64,000 nt of DNA from Lithobates sylvaticus (Eukaryota > Chordata > Amphibia > Anura > Ranidae): positions 116,112,990 to 116,176,989 of the forward strand of contig CM053032.1 in NCBI GenBank assembly GCA_028564925.1, read 5' to 3'. Below are positions 53,829 through 64,000 of this stretch, piece by piece (the first letter of the stretch is position 1; each line of letters begins with the position of its first letter). Position numbers and translations under genes: made by a program. A model generated the notes under the pieces. That model did no database searches. It saw only the letters and a program-made list of their open reading frames with translations, and was not told the DNA's origin.

Positions 53829-54275
53829 ATGCCCGGCGGGTGTGAAGGTACATCTTGCAGCATGTATGTGTTCCTTGATCATCTGATCGAGGGCGAATAC
53901 TGCTGTGCAAAATGTAAACCCATGGATATCCAATTTGGATTAGCAGTAAGGATGGGAAGTGTTATCATAATGGGGGATTTTAATTATCCAGACTGGGCGG
54001 AGGAAATCACGCATTTGTCTAAGGCTCGCCAGTTCCTAAATGTCTTGCAGGACAATTTCATGGGTCAGATGGTAGACACACCAATTAGAAACAAGGCATT
54101 ACTAGATCTACTGATTTCCAACGATACAGACCTGATCACAAATGTGGAAATACGGGGCAATTTAGGAAATAGCGATCACAGGTCAATTGGCTTCAGTATA
54201 AATCACACAAATGGGCAACACAAGGGGAACACAAAGACACTGAATTTCAAAAGAGCCAACTTCCCTAAACTATGA
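53829..54275 (+). pseudogene. CR1 ORF1 start fused to ORF2 endonuclease
   Basis: A 148-residue frame. Residues 1-35 are the ORF1 zinc-type start (FLDHLIEGEYCCAKC); from about residue 46 it is endonuclease: VIIMGDFNYPDW with the catalytic Asp-Asn, LLDLLISNDTDLIT and GNSDHRSIGF with the catalytic Asp-His. The join is in frame, caused by a deletion of ORF1 and the start of ORF2. A stop follows at 54273. Confidence 0.75.
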
Positions 54276-54299
54276 ACCTTGCTAGAAGATATAAATTGG

Positions 54300-56300
54300 C
54301 ATAAAATCTTAGAAACAAAGAACACGGAGGAGAGATGGGTTTGCTTTAAGAGCATATTAAATAAGGGCATTAGCCAGTGCATCCCATTGGAAAATACATT
54401 TAAAAGAGAACAAAAGTCCTGGATGGCTTAACTATAATGTAAAAAATGCATAGAAAAGCAAAGGAGAAGGTCTACAAAAAATACAGCTGAGGGATCATCA
54501 TCAGCATTCAGACTTTACAAAGAATGCAACAAGTTATGTAAGGGTGCAATTAGGGCGGCTAAGATAGAACATGAAAGACGCATAGCAAAGGAGAGCAAAA
54601 AAAAATCCCAAAAAATTATTTAAGTATATAAACAGTAAAAAAGGGAGGACAGACCATATTGGCCCCATAAAGAATGAGGAAGGGCATGTGGTTACAAAGG
54701 ATGGGGAGATGGCGAAGGTATTGAATTTATTCTTCTCCTCAGTCTTCACGAGGGAATCGGGGGGCTTCAGTGACCAAAACTTCAGTGTTTGTCCTCATGA
54801 CACATCACAGGAGGCACCCTCATGGCTAACAGAGTACAGAATTAAAAATAGACTTGGGAAACTTAACATTAATAAATCACCGGGACCAGATGGCTTGCAC
54901 CCGAGGGTACTCAGTCAAGTAATTGCTAGACCATTGTTCATAATTTTCTCTGTCTACTGACTGGAATGGTACCAGCTGATTGGAGAAAAGCCAATGTAGC
55001 ACCAATATTTATTAAAGGGCCAAGATACATCCCTGGGAATTGCAGACTAGTTAGCCTAACATCAATAGTATGCAAGCTCTTGGAGGGGATAAGGGACTAT
55101 ATACAAGATTTTAGTAATAAAAACAGTATCATTAGCAAAAATCATGAAGAATCGTTCTTGCCAAACCAATCTATTAACCTTCTATGAGGAGGGGAGCTGC
55201 CATTTAGATAAAGAAAGGCCCGTAGACGTGGTGTATCTGGATTTTGCAAAAACATTTGACACAGTTCCCCATAAACTTTTACTGTACAAAATAAGGTCCG
55301 TTGGCATGGACCATAAGGTGAGTACATGGATTGAACACTGGCTACAAGGGCAAGTTTAGATGGTGGTGATAAATGGGGAATACTCGGAATGGTCAGGGGT
55401 GGGAAGTGGGGTCCCCCAGGGTTCTGTGCTGGGACCAATCCTGTTTAATTTGTTCATAAACGACCTGGAGGATGGGGTAAACAGCTCAATCTCTGTATTT
55501 GCAGACGACAATAAGCTAAGCAGGGCAATAACTTCACCGCAGGATGTGGAAACCTTGCAAGAAGATCTGAACAAATGAATGGGGTGGGGTAAACTACATG
55601 GCAAATGAGGTTTAATGTAGAAAAACCTAAAATAATGCATTTGGGTGGCATAAATATGAATGCAATCTACTCAATAGGGGGTGAACGTCTGGGGGAACTT
55701 AGAATGGAAAAGGACCTGGGGGTCCTAGTAGATAATGGGCTCAGCAATAGCATGCAATGCCAAGCTGCTGCTAACAAAGCAAACAGAATATTGGCATGCA
55801 TTAAAAATGGAATTAACTCCAGGGATAAAGCAATAATTCTCCCACTCTACAAGACTCTGGTCTGACCTCACCTGGAGTATGCTGTCCAGTTCTGGGCACC
55901 AGTCCTCAGGAAGAATGTCCTGGAAATGGAGCGAGTACACAGAAGGGCAACAAAGCTAATAAATGGTCTGGTGGATATTAGTTATGAAGAAAGGTTGCGA
56001 GCACTGAACTTATTCACTCTGGAGAGGAGACGCTTGAGAGGTGATATGATTTAAATTTACAAATACCATACTGGGATAAAACTGTTTTGCGGAAGGGAGT
56101 TTAAGAAGACATGTGGCCACTCACTAAAACGAGAGGAAAAGAGGTTTAACATTAAACTGCATAGAGGGTTCTTTACTGTAAGAGCGGCAAGGATGTGGAA
56201 TTGCCTTCCACAGGCGGTGGTTTCAGCGGGGGGCATCGATAGTTTAAAAAAACTATTAGATAAGCACCTGAACGGCCGCAACATACAGGGATATACAATG
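54300..56300 (+). pseudogene. CR1 ORF2 reverse transcriptase remnant
   Basis: Pieces in order: KLNINKSPGPDGLHPRVLS near 54870, VPADWRKANVAPIF near 54970, VVYLDFAKTFDTVPHKLLLY near 55240, GVPQGSVLGPILFNLFINDL near 55420 and VFADDNKL near 55500 (the catalytic box is FADD). Then MEKDLGVLVDNGLSNSMQCQ near 55710, and RAARMWNCLPQAVVSAGG near 56190. At least five stops or shifts. Confidence 0.85.
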
Positions 56301-56663
56301 TAATACTGACCTATAAAAACACACACATAGATTGTACTTGATGGACTTGTGTCTTCTTTCAACCTCACCTACTATGTAACTATGTCAAGTGGTGTGTCTG
56401 TGGAAATAGGACCTATGATGTTATATAATGGAATTATAATGTTATGTATTGGAACGTTGGAAGAGAAACACTGTAAATTGTTTTATGTACAGTGGATATA
56501 AAAAGTCTACACACCCCTGTTAAAATGTCAGGTTTCTGTGATGTAAAAAAATGAGACAAAGATAAATAATTTCAGAAATGTTTCCACATTTAATGTGACC
56601 TATAAACTGTACAACTCAGTTGAACTACAAACTGAAATCTTTTTGGTGGAGGGAAGTATAAAT

Positions 56664-56669
56664 AAAATA

Positions 56670-56705
<36 letters not shown>
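56664..56705. repeat. (AAT)n microsatellite
   Basis: About 14 AAT/TAA units inside the left arm of the Tc1. Confidence 0.95.
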
Positions 56706-56706
<1 letters not shown>

Positions 56707-56975
56707 TGGTTGCATACCCTTAAACTATTACTTTGTTGAAGCACCTTTTTATTATATTACAGCACTCAGACTTTTTGGGTATAAGTCTATCAGCATGGCA
56801 CATCTTGACTTGGCAAGATGTGCCCATTCTTTGAAAAAACACTACAAATCCATCAGATTGTGAGGGCATTTCCTGTCCATAGCCCTCTTCAGATCTCCCC
56901 CCACAGATTTTCAATGGGATTCAGGTCTGGGCTCTGGCTAGGCCATTCCAAAACTTGAATCTTCTTCTGGTGAAG

Positions 56976-57305
<330 letters not shown>

Positions 57306-58087
57306 TCAGATGTGTTTTTGCAAAATTTAGCCAGGCTTGCATGTTTTTTTTGGTAAGAAAAGGCTTCCGTCTTGCCATTCTACCCCATAGCCCAGACATA
57401 TGAAGAATATGGGAGATTGTTGTCACATGTACCACACAGCCAGTACTTGCCAGATATTCCTGCAGCTCCTTTTATATTGCTGTAGGCCTCTTGGCAGCCT
57501 TCCTGACCGCTTTTCTTCTCGTCTTTTCATCAATGTCCAGCTCTTGGTAATGTCACTGTTGTGCCATATTTTCTCCACTTGATGGCTGTCTTCACTGTGT
57601 TCTATGGTATATCTAATGCCTTGGAAATTCTTTTGTACCCTTCTCCTGACTGATGCTATTTAACAAAGAGATCCCTCTAATGCTTTGGAACTCTCTGCAG
57701 ACCATGGCTTTTGCTGCAGGACGCGACTAAGAAAATGTCAGGAAAGACCTACTTTATTTGGGGTTAATCAGAGGCACTTTAACTGAGGGCAGGTATGTAC
57801 TGACTCCTATTTAACATGAGTTTGAGCGTGATTGCTTAATTCTTAACACCGCTACATTCCCAGTTATAAGAGGGTGTGCACACTTATGCAACCACATTAT
57901 TTAATTTTTTTATTTTTACTGACCCCAAAAAAATTTAGTTTGTTTTTCAATTGAGTTGTACAGTTTATAGGTCACATTAAAAGGTGGAAAAAGTTCTGAA
58001 ATTATTTATCTTTGTCTCTTTTTTTTTCCATCACAGAAACCTGACATTTTAAAAGAGGTGTGTAGACTTTTTATATCCACTGTATAC

Positions 58088-59813
58088 TAGGGATGGGCGA
58101 ACGGTTTGGCCCGAGCATAAGTTCGTGAACTTGTAAACTCTGGTTGTTCGGATGTTCTGTGAACACCGAACAATATGCAGTGTTCGGGGCAAATTTGAAA
58201 GCCGCTGGAACACCGCAAAGTCTATGGGACACTAACACTAACTAACAACAGGGGACATGTATCAATGCAAATTTTTTTTTTTAAAAACAGACGTTTTCTC
58301 GGGAGCAGTGATTTTTTTTTGATGCTTAAAGTGAAACAATAAAAATGAAATATTCCTTTAAATATCGTGCCTGGGGGGTGTCTATAGTATGCCTGTAAAG
58401 TGCCGCATTTTCCCCAAGTTTAGAACAGTACCACAGCAAAATTATATTTCTAAAGGAAAAATGGTAATTTAAAACGGATCGCGGCTGTAATGAATTGTCG
58501 GGTCTCTGCAATATAGATAAAACTCATTGAAAAAAAAGATCATGGGATCCCCCCCCCCCAGTCCATAACCAGGCCCTTTGGGTCTGGTATGATTATTAAG
58601 GGGAACCCCGAACCAAAATTTTAAAAAAATCGCGTGCGGGTCCCCCTAAAATCCATACCAAGTCTAATATGGAAAGAAGGGGAACCCTGCACCAAATAAA
58701 AAAAATGGCGTAGGGTTCCCCCCAAAATCCATACCAGACCCTTCAGGTCTGGTATGGATTTTAAGGGGAACCCTGCGCCAAAATGAAAAGAAATGGCATA
58801 GGGGTCCCCCCTAAAATCTATACCAGATCCTTATCTGAGCACTCATCCTGGCAGGGCGCAGGAAAAGAGGGGGGATTAGAGAGCGCCCCCCTCCTGAACC
58901 ATACCAGGCCACATGCCCTCAACATAGGGAGGGTGCTTTGGGGTAGCGCCACCCTACCATTTCACAAGAAAAGTGTCAAAATGTTAAAAACTACAAGACA
59001 CAGCTTGGGACAATTTTATATATTTTTTTTTTTTAAAAGAGAATGGACATCGTGGGACATTGTGATTTTTTTAATAAAGGAATTGTCCCAAGCTGTGTCT
59101 TGTCGTTTTTAACATTTTGACACTTTTTTGGTGGAATTGTGAGGGCATGTGGTCTGGTACGGTTCAGGAGGGAGGGCACTCTCTCGTGTCCCCCCCTTCT
59201 TTTCCTGCAGCCTGCCAGGTTGCGTGCTCGGATAAGGGTCTGGTATGGATTTTGGGGGGGGGACCCCTACGCCATTTTTTTTATTTTGGCGCAGGGTTCC
59301 CCTTAATTTCCATATCAGACCCGAAGGGCCTGGTCTGGATTTTAGGGGGACCCCCACGCAATTATTTTTAACATTTTGGTTCGGGGTTCCCCTTAATATT
59401 CATACTAGACCCGAAGGGCCTGGTAATGGACTGGGGGGGGGGGGGGATCCCATGCTCTTTTTTTCAATGAGTTTCATGTATATTGCCGAGACCCGACAAT
59501 TCATTTCATTACAGCCGCAATCAGTTTTAAATTACAATTTTTCCTTTAAAATTTCATTTTGCTGTGGTACTGTTCTACATACGGGAAAACTGTGCCACTT
59601 TACAGGTATACTGTAGACACACTTATTTAAAGGAATATTTCATTTTTATTGTTTCACTTTAAGGATTTAAAAAAAAAAAATCACTGCTCCCCAAACACTT
59701 TTTATGACAATAACTTGCATATAAGCCTTTAAAATGAGCACTTTTGATTATTCATGTTCTGTTTGATATATTTTGTTGCGAACCGAACTGGGGGGGTGTT
59801 CAGCTCATCCCTA
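58088..59813. mobile_element. foldback hAT element
   Basis: Exact 8-bp duplication CTGTATAC (58080-58087 and 59814-59821). Ends TAGGGATGGGCGAACGG and TAGGGATGAGCTGAACACC. Nearly the whole 1726 bp is one giant inverted repeat: arms 58260-58995 and 59085-59690 pair around a centre near 59040. Within each arm, units with GGTCTGGTATGGATTTTAAG and GGGGAACCCTGCGCC repeat about every 80 bp. It inserted across the last bases of the Tc1 at 56490. No transposase. Confidence 0.9.
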
Positions 59814-59821
59814 CTGTATAC

Positions 59822-60789
59822 CAGATTCATGTTGAAATATATAAGTTTTACTACTGACTGTAAGAGAATTAGTGAGTTAGCACTATAAGGCGAGGGTATT
59901 CTCTTAAACCACATAGGTACACTTTTGCCAAACAAAGCTGTTGCATACACATAAATTGGCTTGAAAGATGTGCCACCACTGAACAAAAAAATCCAAGGCT
60001 GACATGTACACTATGGTTGCTCTTTCTTAGTAATCATGGTTGACGAGTAATAAAATGTTGCTGTGATAATACATTAGTTACTCTATTTTGCTCTGGATAA
60101 GCTGTGCTGCGAATTAGCATGTAGAACCAATGTTCTTGACTGCATTTTACCTTCTCTTCTCAATTGCAAGAACAGGGAGCACAATGGTAATTTTCGAACT
60201 ACCTTTCTGACCATGTTTCATGTTACTCTTATTTAGGGTTTGACATGAAACCTAGTCAGAGTCGACAGCCCCCACCCTCAAACCAGCCTCCCATTTACAA
60301 AATATGGGGGGTTCTTTTCCCAGCCAACTGCTGTCAAATTTGAAGTGACTATGTGTGGCTCTGTCCGTACAGTCATGTCATTCTTTTACAGAGAATTGTG
60401 AACAAAAAAACTGCAGCAGAGGAACTGTAGTTCTAAATGGTGCGGTGTGTGGTAACGTTACTGCACTTGTAGTCCTTATTACAGCTCCGTAGCTGAAGGT
60501 CCATGCCTCAGTATGGACCTGAGCTGGAGGAAGAGTCTGTGGGAGCCTGAGCATTGCACCTATGATAAACTGCTTGCAACTGCAATGTTTTGCAGGTTCA
60601 AATGCAAAAAAAATACTAATAGATACACATTTTAGCTTTTTTGTAAAAAGGGTAAATGTATACGTTTTTTTAAAAAAAAGTGGAATCCTCCAGAAAGGAC
60701 CGGAATGTAAATGCACTGCAAGGGAATGTAATGTAGGGCCGCACATGACAGTGTGTCAAGTGACACACTTTGCAGGCTCTGGGGGAGTG
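59822..60789. other. mostly unclassified, MITE-like inverted pairs
   Basis: No exon recognised. 60395-60520 has GCAGAGGAACTGTAGTTCTA and CTGCACTTGTAGTCC, a form seen in frog 'tacaag' repeats; GGTCCATGCCTCAGTATGGACC (60498-60519) is a hairpin. TGTGTCAAGTGACACA at 60752-60767 is a 16-bp palindrome. Confidence 0.4.
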
Positions 60790-60860
60790 TTAATGTGTGA
60801 GGGGCTGGGCTGAGCAAGGGGAGTGGCCATATAAGAAGGGGGGCGGAGCCACGGGGGTCA

Positions 60861-62990
60861 GTGCGGGAAGGACGGAACCAGAGGAGGCAGCTTTTACCAC
60901 TGCTCCTCTTTGCCAGTCACAAGATGGCCGATGGCCTGGACGGGATTGCGATGCTGCGGGCGGCGGTGGAGGAACAAGGGGCAGGATGGCTGCAGGAACA
61001 AATGGAGGTTGTGCTGTCCGAGGCACAAGGGGGGACAGGAGATCTGTCAGAGGAAAAGCGGTCCGAGGATGGCGGTGCGGCGCCGCGCGGCCGCGTGTCT
61101 AGGCCCCGGTCCGTGATTCGCCAGGGCCTGTGGCGGGCCCATCCAGGTTAGTCAGAAGTCCCAGGGGGGAGCGGGCCTACCCCCGCGTAGAGGAGTATGA
61201 GAGACAGCGCTGGAGGGCCTGGGAAAGATGCAGGCCGTGGGCCTAGTGCGGGAGGCGGAGCCTCGGGCCTAGCCAGCATGGGATCCCCAGGTTCAAGTAG
61301 AAGAGCTACTACAGCCTCACCTGCCCCTGCAGCTCTGAACGAGTTGGGGGGAGGTAGGAACAGTGGGGGGAGGGGGGCGGTGAGGGGCGCAAGGGACAGG
61401 AGGATGGCCGGCACAACAGGCTCCTCTGGGACCATGCCCCCCCCCCAGCAGCTCGGCACTAGCATGGGGGTGGGGATCTAAGGGCCACTCAGGCTATGGC
61501 CGGGAGGGGGGTGTCAGCTCCAGACGTGCCAGAACATCAGATCCCTCCGCGGCTCTGCACGAGTCGGGGGGGGGCAGCAGGGTCAGAGGAACAACTGCAG
61601 GGGGGAGGCTTGGGGTCAACTCTGCTGCGGGCGCAAGGGGTGGGCGGGCTCCACCAGCCGTCACCGAAGAGGGCAGCAATGCAGGAGTGGTGCCCGGACC
61701 GGCCCGCCTGCTCAGGGAAGGGGGAGTCCAGTATAGCCAGGAGTCAGCGCCCAGTCAGGGCCCAGTGCAGGAAGCTTGAGGCACGTTAATTCCAGGAGCC
61801 CCTCTCCGAGGGAGCGTCCTTTGTTGTTTCAACAGGAGGAGGAGACCAGGTCGGAAGGCGAGTTGTCGGAAGAGAAGGAGGAGCTCAGTCGCCCTATCCC
61901 GGCGGTGGAAGTCCAGGCAGGGGCTGTGGGGATGGCGCCCGGTCAGTCCACTAATAATGTCTCGTTTTCGAATGCATTGCAAAAAATTGTTAGGAACGGC
62001 TTCCAGTGTGGTGGGTACAGGGGTATCTGTTGCGGGTCCTGTTAGGTCGGTTTGGGGGGGGACAGGGTTCGTCCTCAGCGGGGGGGTTGAGTGGTGGTAA
62101 CGGTGGAGCGGATGGGTTGGTGGTGGGCTCCTCAGGGGGCGAAGCGGCGGCAGGGTCTGCTGCAGAGGGTCCGAGCACAATGGGGGAAGATGGAGATGAC
62201 AAGGTGAGTGTGCCAGAAAAGGGGGTCAAGGAGCAAGCGGTAAGGGCCGACATCGTGAGGATGGCCGACACGGCAAAATGCGAGGTATACGTTTGCTTCG
62301 AGGGACCGTTGGGGGCTTATTTGAAACAAGAAGTCTGTGAGTAGACTTGGGAAGGGGAATAGGTGGAGATTTTCTCCTTGTTGCCCCTGAAAGAATTCAA
62401 CCTGGATAGGGTGAAGCCAGATGACACCAAAAAGGATGAGGAGGAGAAAAGGAGGTATCGATTAATCCCCCGGTTTTTGCTAACTGGCTCCAAGCGTTCG
62501 CCATTTTAGCAGAGGTGATTGGTGAGAAGAACCCCCGAACATTGTTCGGCGTTGTTCGGTTATATGGATGCAATGGGGGAGGCATATAGGGTTTATGGGG
62601 GAGCAGCATGGCTTCGTTACGACGAACAGTTCCGCCAGCGTAGGGCTGTTCGGCCGGCATGGAGGTGGGATCACAAAGATATTAGCCTCTGGATGAGGCT
62701 GATGGCTTCGGTTAAGATGCCAGCGCAGACATTTCAAGGGGGGGTTGGAGGTAGCCACGCCTCAGGAGCTTCGGCCTGAAAGAAGTGGGGAGGGTGTTGG
62801 CAGTTCAATGAGGGTGCAGGAAAATTTGGCGGAATGTGTAAATTTTAAGCACGAATGTTCCGGGTGCGGGGGAGGTCACACACTCGCTAGGTGTTTCAAG
62901 AAGGGCAAGCGTGCCGGAGATTTTCCGCACAAGAGGGACGACTCCGGTGATGTGGGAAAGGATGCAGCCTTTCCTAAGTAGGTACCCAGA
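60861..62990 (+). pseudogene. Gag-like region of the DIRS-order fossil
   Basis: Segments include MADGLDGIAMLRAAVEEQGA near 60924, KCEVYVCFEGPLGAYLKQEV near 62285, KEFNLDRVKPDD near 62395, then WLRYDEQFRQRRAVRPAWRW near 62610 and a zinc-type motif FKHECSGCGGGHTLARCFKK near 62850. I remember this order from frog and fish DIRS-like ORFs; no search was possible. Fossil. Confidence 0.55.
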
Positions 62991-63155
62991 TAGGGCGGCG
63001 GCGGAATCGATTGGCACAGGGTTCAAGCATGGTTTCAAGATTCCGTGCACCCTGACTGTGATTCCCTTCGCTGGCAAAAAATTTAAAAGCGGCACTTCAA
63101 CACCCTATGGTGGTGTCGGAGAAACTGTCCAAGGGGATGGCTTTGGGTAGGATGG
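62960..63155 (+). pseudogene. polymerase N-terminal segment of the DIRS-order fossil
   Basis: The frame reads LSRYPDRAAAESIGTGFKHG and FKIPCTLTVIPFAGKKF, similar to the region just before the RT in DIRS/Ngaro elements. It is cut by the hAT insertion. Fossil. Confidence 0.5.
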
Positions 63156-63211
63156 CGGCAGTGGCGGCTGGTGCTCAAAATTTTTTGGGGGGCGCAAACA
63201 AACAGCCTCAC

Positions 63212-63725
63212 TGTGCCATCAAACGCTGCCACTGTGCCCATTAAACGCTGCCACTGTGCCCATTAAACGCTGCCACTGTGCCCCACGTGCTGCCACTGTG
63301 CCCATCAAACGCTGCCACTGTGCCCATCAAACGCTGCCACTGTGCCCATCAAACGCTGCCACTGTGCCCATCAAACGCTGCCACAGTGCCCCAAGTGCTG
63401 CCACTGTGCCCCAAGTTCTGCCACTGTGCCCCAAGTTCTGCCACTGTGCCCCAAGTTCTGCCATTGTGCCCCAAGTTCTGCCACTGTGCCCCAAGTGCTG
63501 CCACTGTGCCCCAAGTGCTGCCACTGTGCCCCAAGTGCTGCCACTGTGCCCCAAGTTCTGCCATTGTGCCCCTTAAGTGCTGCCACTGTGCCCCAAGTTC
63601 TGCCATTGTGCCCCAAGTTCTGCCATTGTGCCCCTTAAGTGCTGCCATTGTGCCCCAAAAGTGCTGCCATTGTGCCCCAAAAGTGCTGCCACTGTGCCCC
63701 TAAAGTGCTGCCACTGTGCCCCCTG
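63212..63725. repeat. 20-22 bp minisatellite, about 25 copies
   Basis: Early units are GCTGCCACTGTGCCCATCAAAC (22 bp); later ones CTGCCACTGTGCCCCAAGTT (20 bp), with longer variants near 63570-63710. Frames reading CHCAPSSATVPQ are artefacts. Confidence 0.95.
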
Positions 63726-63835
63726 CCTGCCCTCTGCACTTACCTTGTCCCGGTGTGCAGCTGGTGACGGCGTCAGGCGACGAGCGGTGTCTCCGTCGGA
63801 TGTCTTCTCCCGCGCTCCTCCTGTCTTCTTCTGCT

Positions 63836-63986
63836 GTGATTGGACGCTAGGTGATTGGACGCCTAGCGTCCAATCACAGCGCCTGTGACTTCAGCCAATC
63901 AGGTGACAGGTAACAGACCTGGCAACCTGATTGGCTGAGAGGCGGGTCTGTGTTAGGGAAGCGATGTATTCGCTTCCCTAACACAA
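63836..63986. repeat. cluster of perfect hairpins
   Basis: TGTGATTGGACGCTAGGTGA pairs with CGCCTAGCGTCCAATCACA (63836-63880), and TGTTAGGGAAGCGATGTATT with CGCTTCCCTAACA (63951-63985). The ATTGG/CCAAT boxes between them recur (63892, 63929). Confidence 0.8.
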
Positions 63987-64000
63987 TACTGTGTAATCAG

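Larger units (their letters stand above)
53700..56385 (+). mobile_element. CR1 LINE with internal deletion
   Basis: The leader matches 28000-28118. ORF1 starts at 53829 and jumps after about 35 codons into the ORF2 endonuclease. The RT runs to about 56300, and the tail ends GATGGACTTGTGTCTTCTTT, CAACCTCACCTACTATGTAAC. About 2.7 kb remain of perhaps 4-5 kb. Confidence 0.85.
60790..63158 (+). mobile_element. DIRS-order retroelement fossil, 5' part
   Basis: It begins near a GGCCATATAAGAAGGGGGGC promoter-like segment (60824) and runs GC-rich to a hAT insertion at 63159. It holds a Gag-like region and the start of a polymerase of the DIRS/Ngaro kind. Recombinase and 3' end are outside or lost. 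It belongs to another family than the copy at 7475. Broken in several places. Confidence 0.55.
63159..64000. mobile_element. hAT-like element with minisatellite, runs off the window
   Basis: The left end CAGTGGCGGCTGGTGCTCAA is a hAT-style terminus. GATGGCGG (63151-63158) would be the left duplication. It holds a 20-22 bp array and hairpins. The right end is outside, so the call is provisional. Confidence 0.55.

Noticed and set aside
59729-59986. Minus-strand frame suggesting an exon near 59850
   Set aside because: It spans the border of the hAT element and has no coherent splice pattern or known match.
63256-63703. Cys/His-rich repeat protein and CRISPR-like array
   Set aside because: Units of 20-22 bp directly abut with no spacers; it is a minisatellite in a vertebrate genome.

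Overview
This window looks like a deep intron of a large vertebrate genome, most likely an anuran amphibian and probably ranid. I infer this from the transposon mix: Penelope, DIRS, Gypsy, Tx1-type L1, CR1, L2, Tc1, hAT, Harbinger and piggyBac-like elements, with many short families that look frog-like to me. No RNA gene, CRISPR array or bacterial-type gene was seen. The only host coding sequence I can name is one 84-base minus-strand exon at 52322-52405 whose peptide matches IFT56/TTC26, a ciliary transport protein. A second spliced-looking exon of unknown gene lies on the same strand at 23609-23717. Nearly everything else is nested transposable elements.

Layout, left to right. 1-345: antisense Penelope piece. 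1443-5375: a Penelope-like element (PLE) with inverted terminal repeats carrying hammerhead-like motifs, itself holding a hAT element with an 8-bp target duplication and a TTAA-flanked element. 5480-13683: a Tc1 element split by an 835-bp inverted-arm element (11-bp target duplication) and by a 5.9-kb DIRS fossil, which holds a solo LTR. 13684-20140: two Gypsy fossils on opposite strands with two hAT insertions. 20150-24140: mostly unclassified sequence, small palindromic repeats and the candidate exon. 24149-26869: a hAT element carrying two minisatellites and a 151-bp hammerhead-bearing insert. 27280-31865: CR1 and head-to-head L1 pieces. 32386-34562: a BED-finger hAT transposase pseudogene. 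37621-40540: a Harbinger element with a two-exon transposase and an L2 insert, cut off by another hammerhead-bearing segment.

42658-49160 is the youngest large element: a 6.5-kb L1/Tx1-like LINE, probably full length, with intact ORF1 and a single frameshift in ORF2. It is inserted with an exact 16-bp target duplication into ORF1 of an older L1 in the opposite orientation. Right of it come TTAA-flanked and mariner-type elements ending 68 bp from the IFT56 exon, a Tc1 piece, a CR1 copy, a Tc1 with a foldback hAT against its end, a DIRS-order fossil, and a hAT element with a minisatellite running off the window.

The most interesting threads are the hammerhead-like motifs at four places, the L1-into-L1 insertion, the inverted-arm element at 6375-7209, minisatellites inside several hAT elements, and the two host exons. 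Boundaries come from reading terminal repeats and target duplications by eye; family names rest on remembered motifs, not searches.
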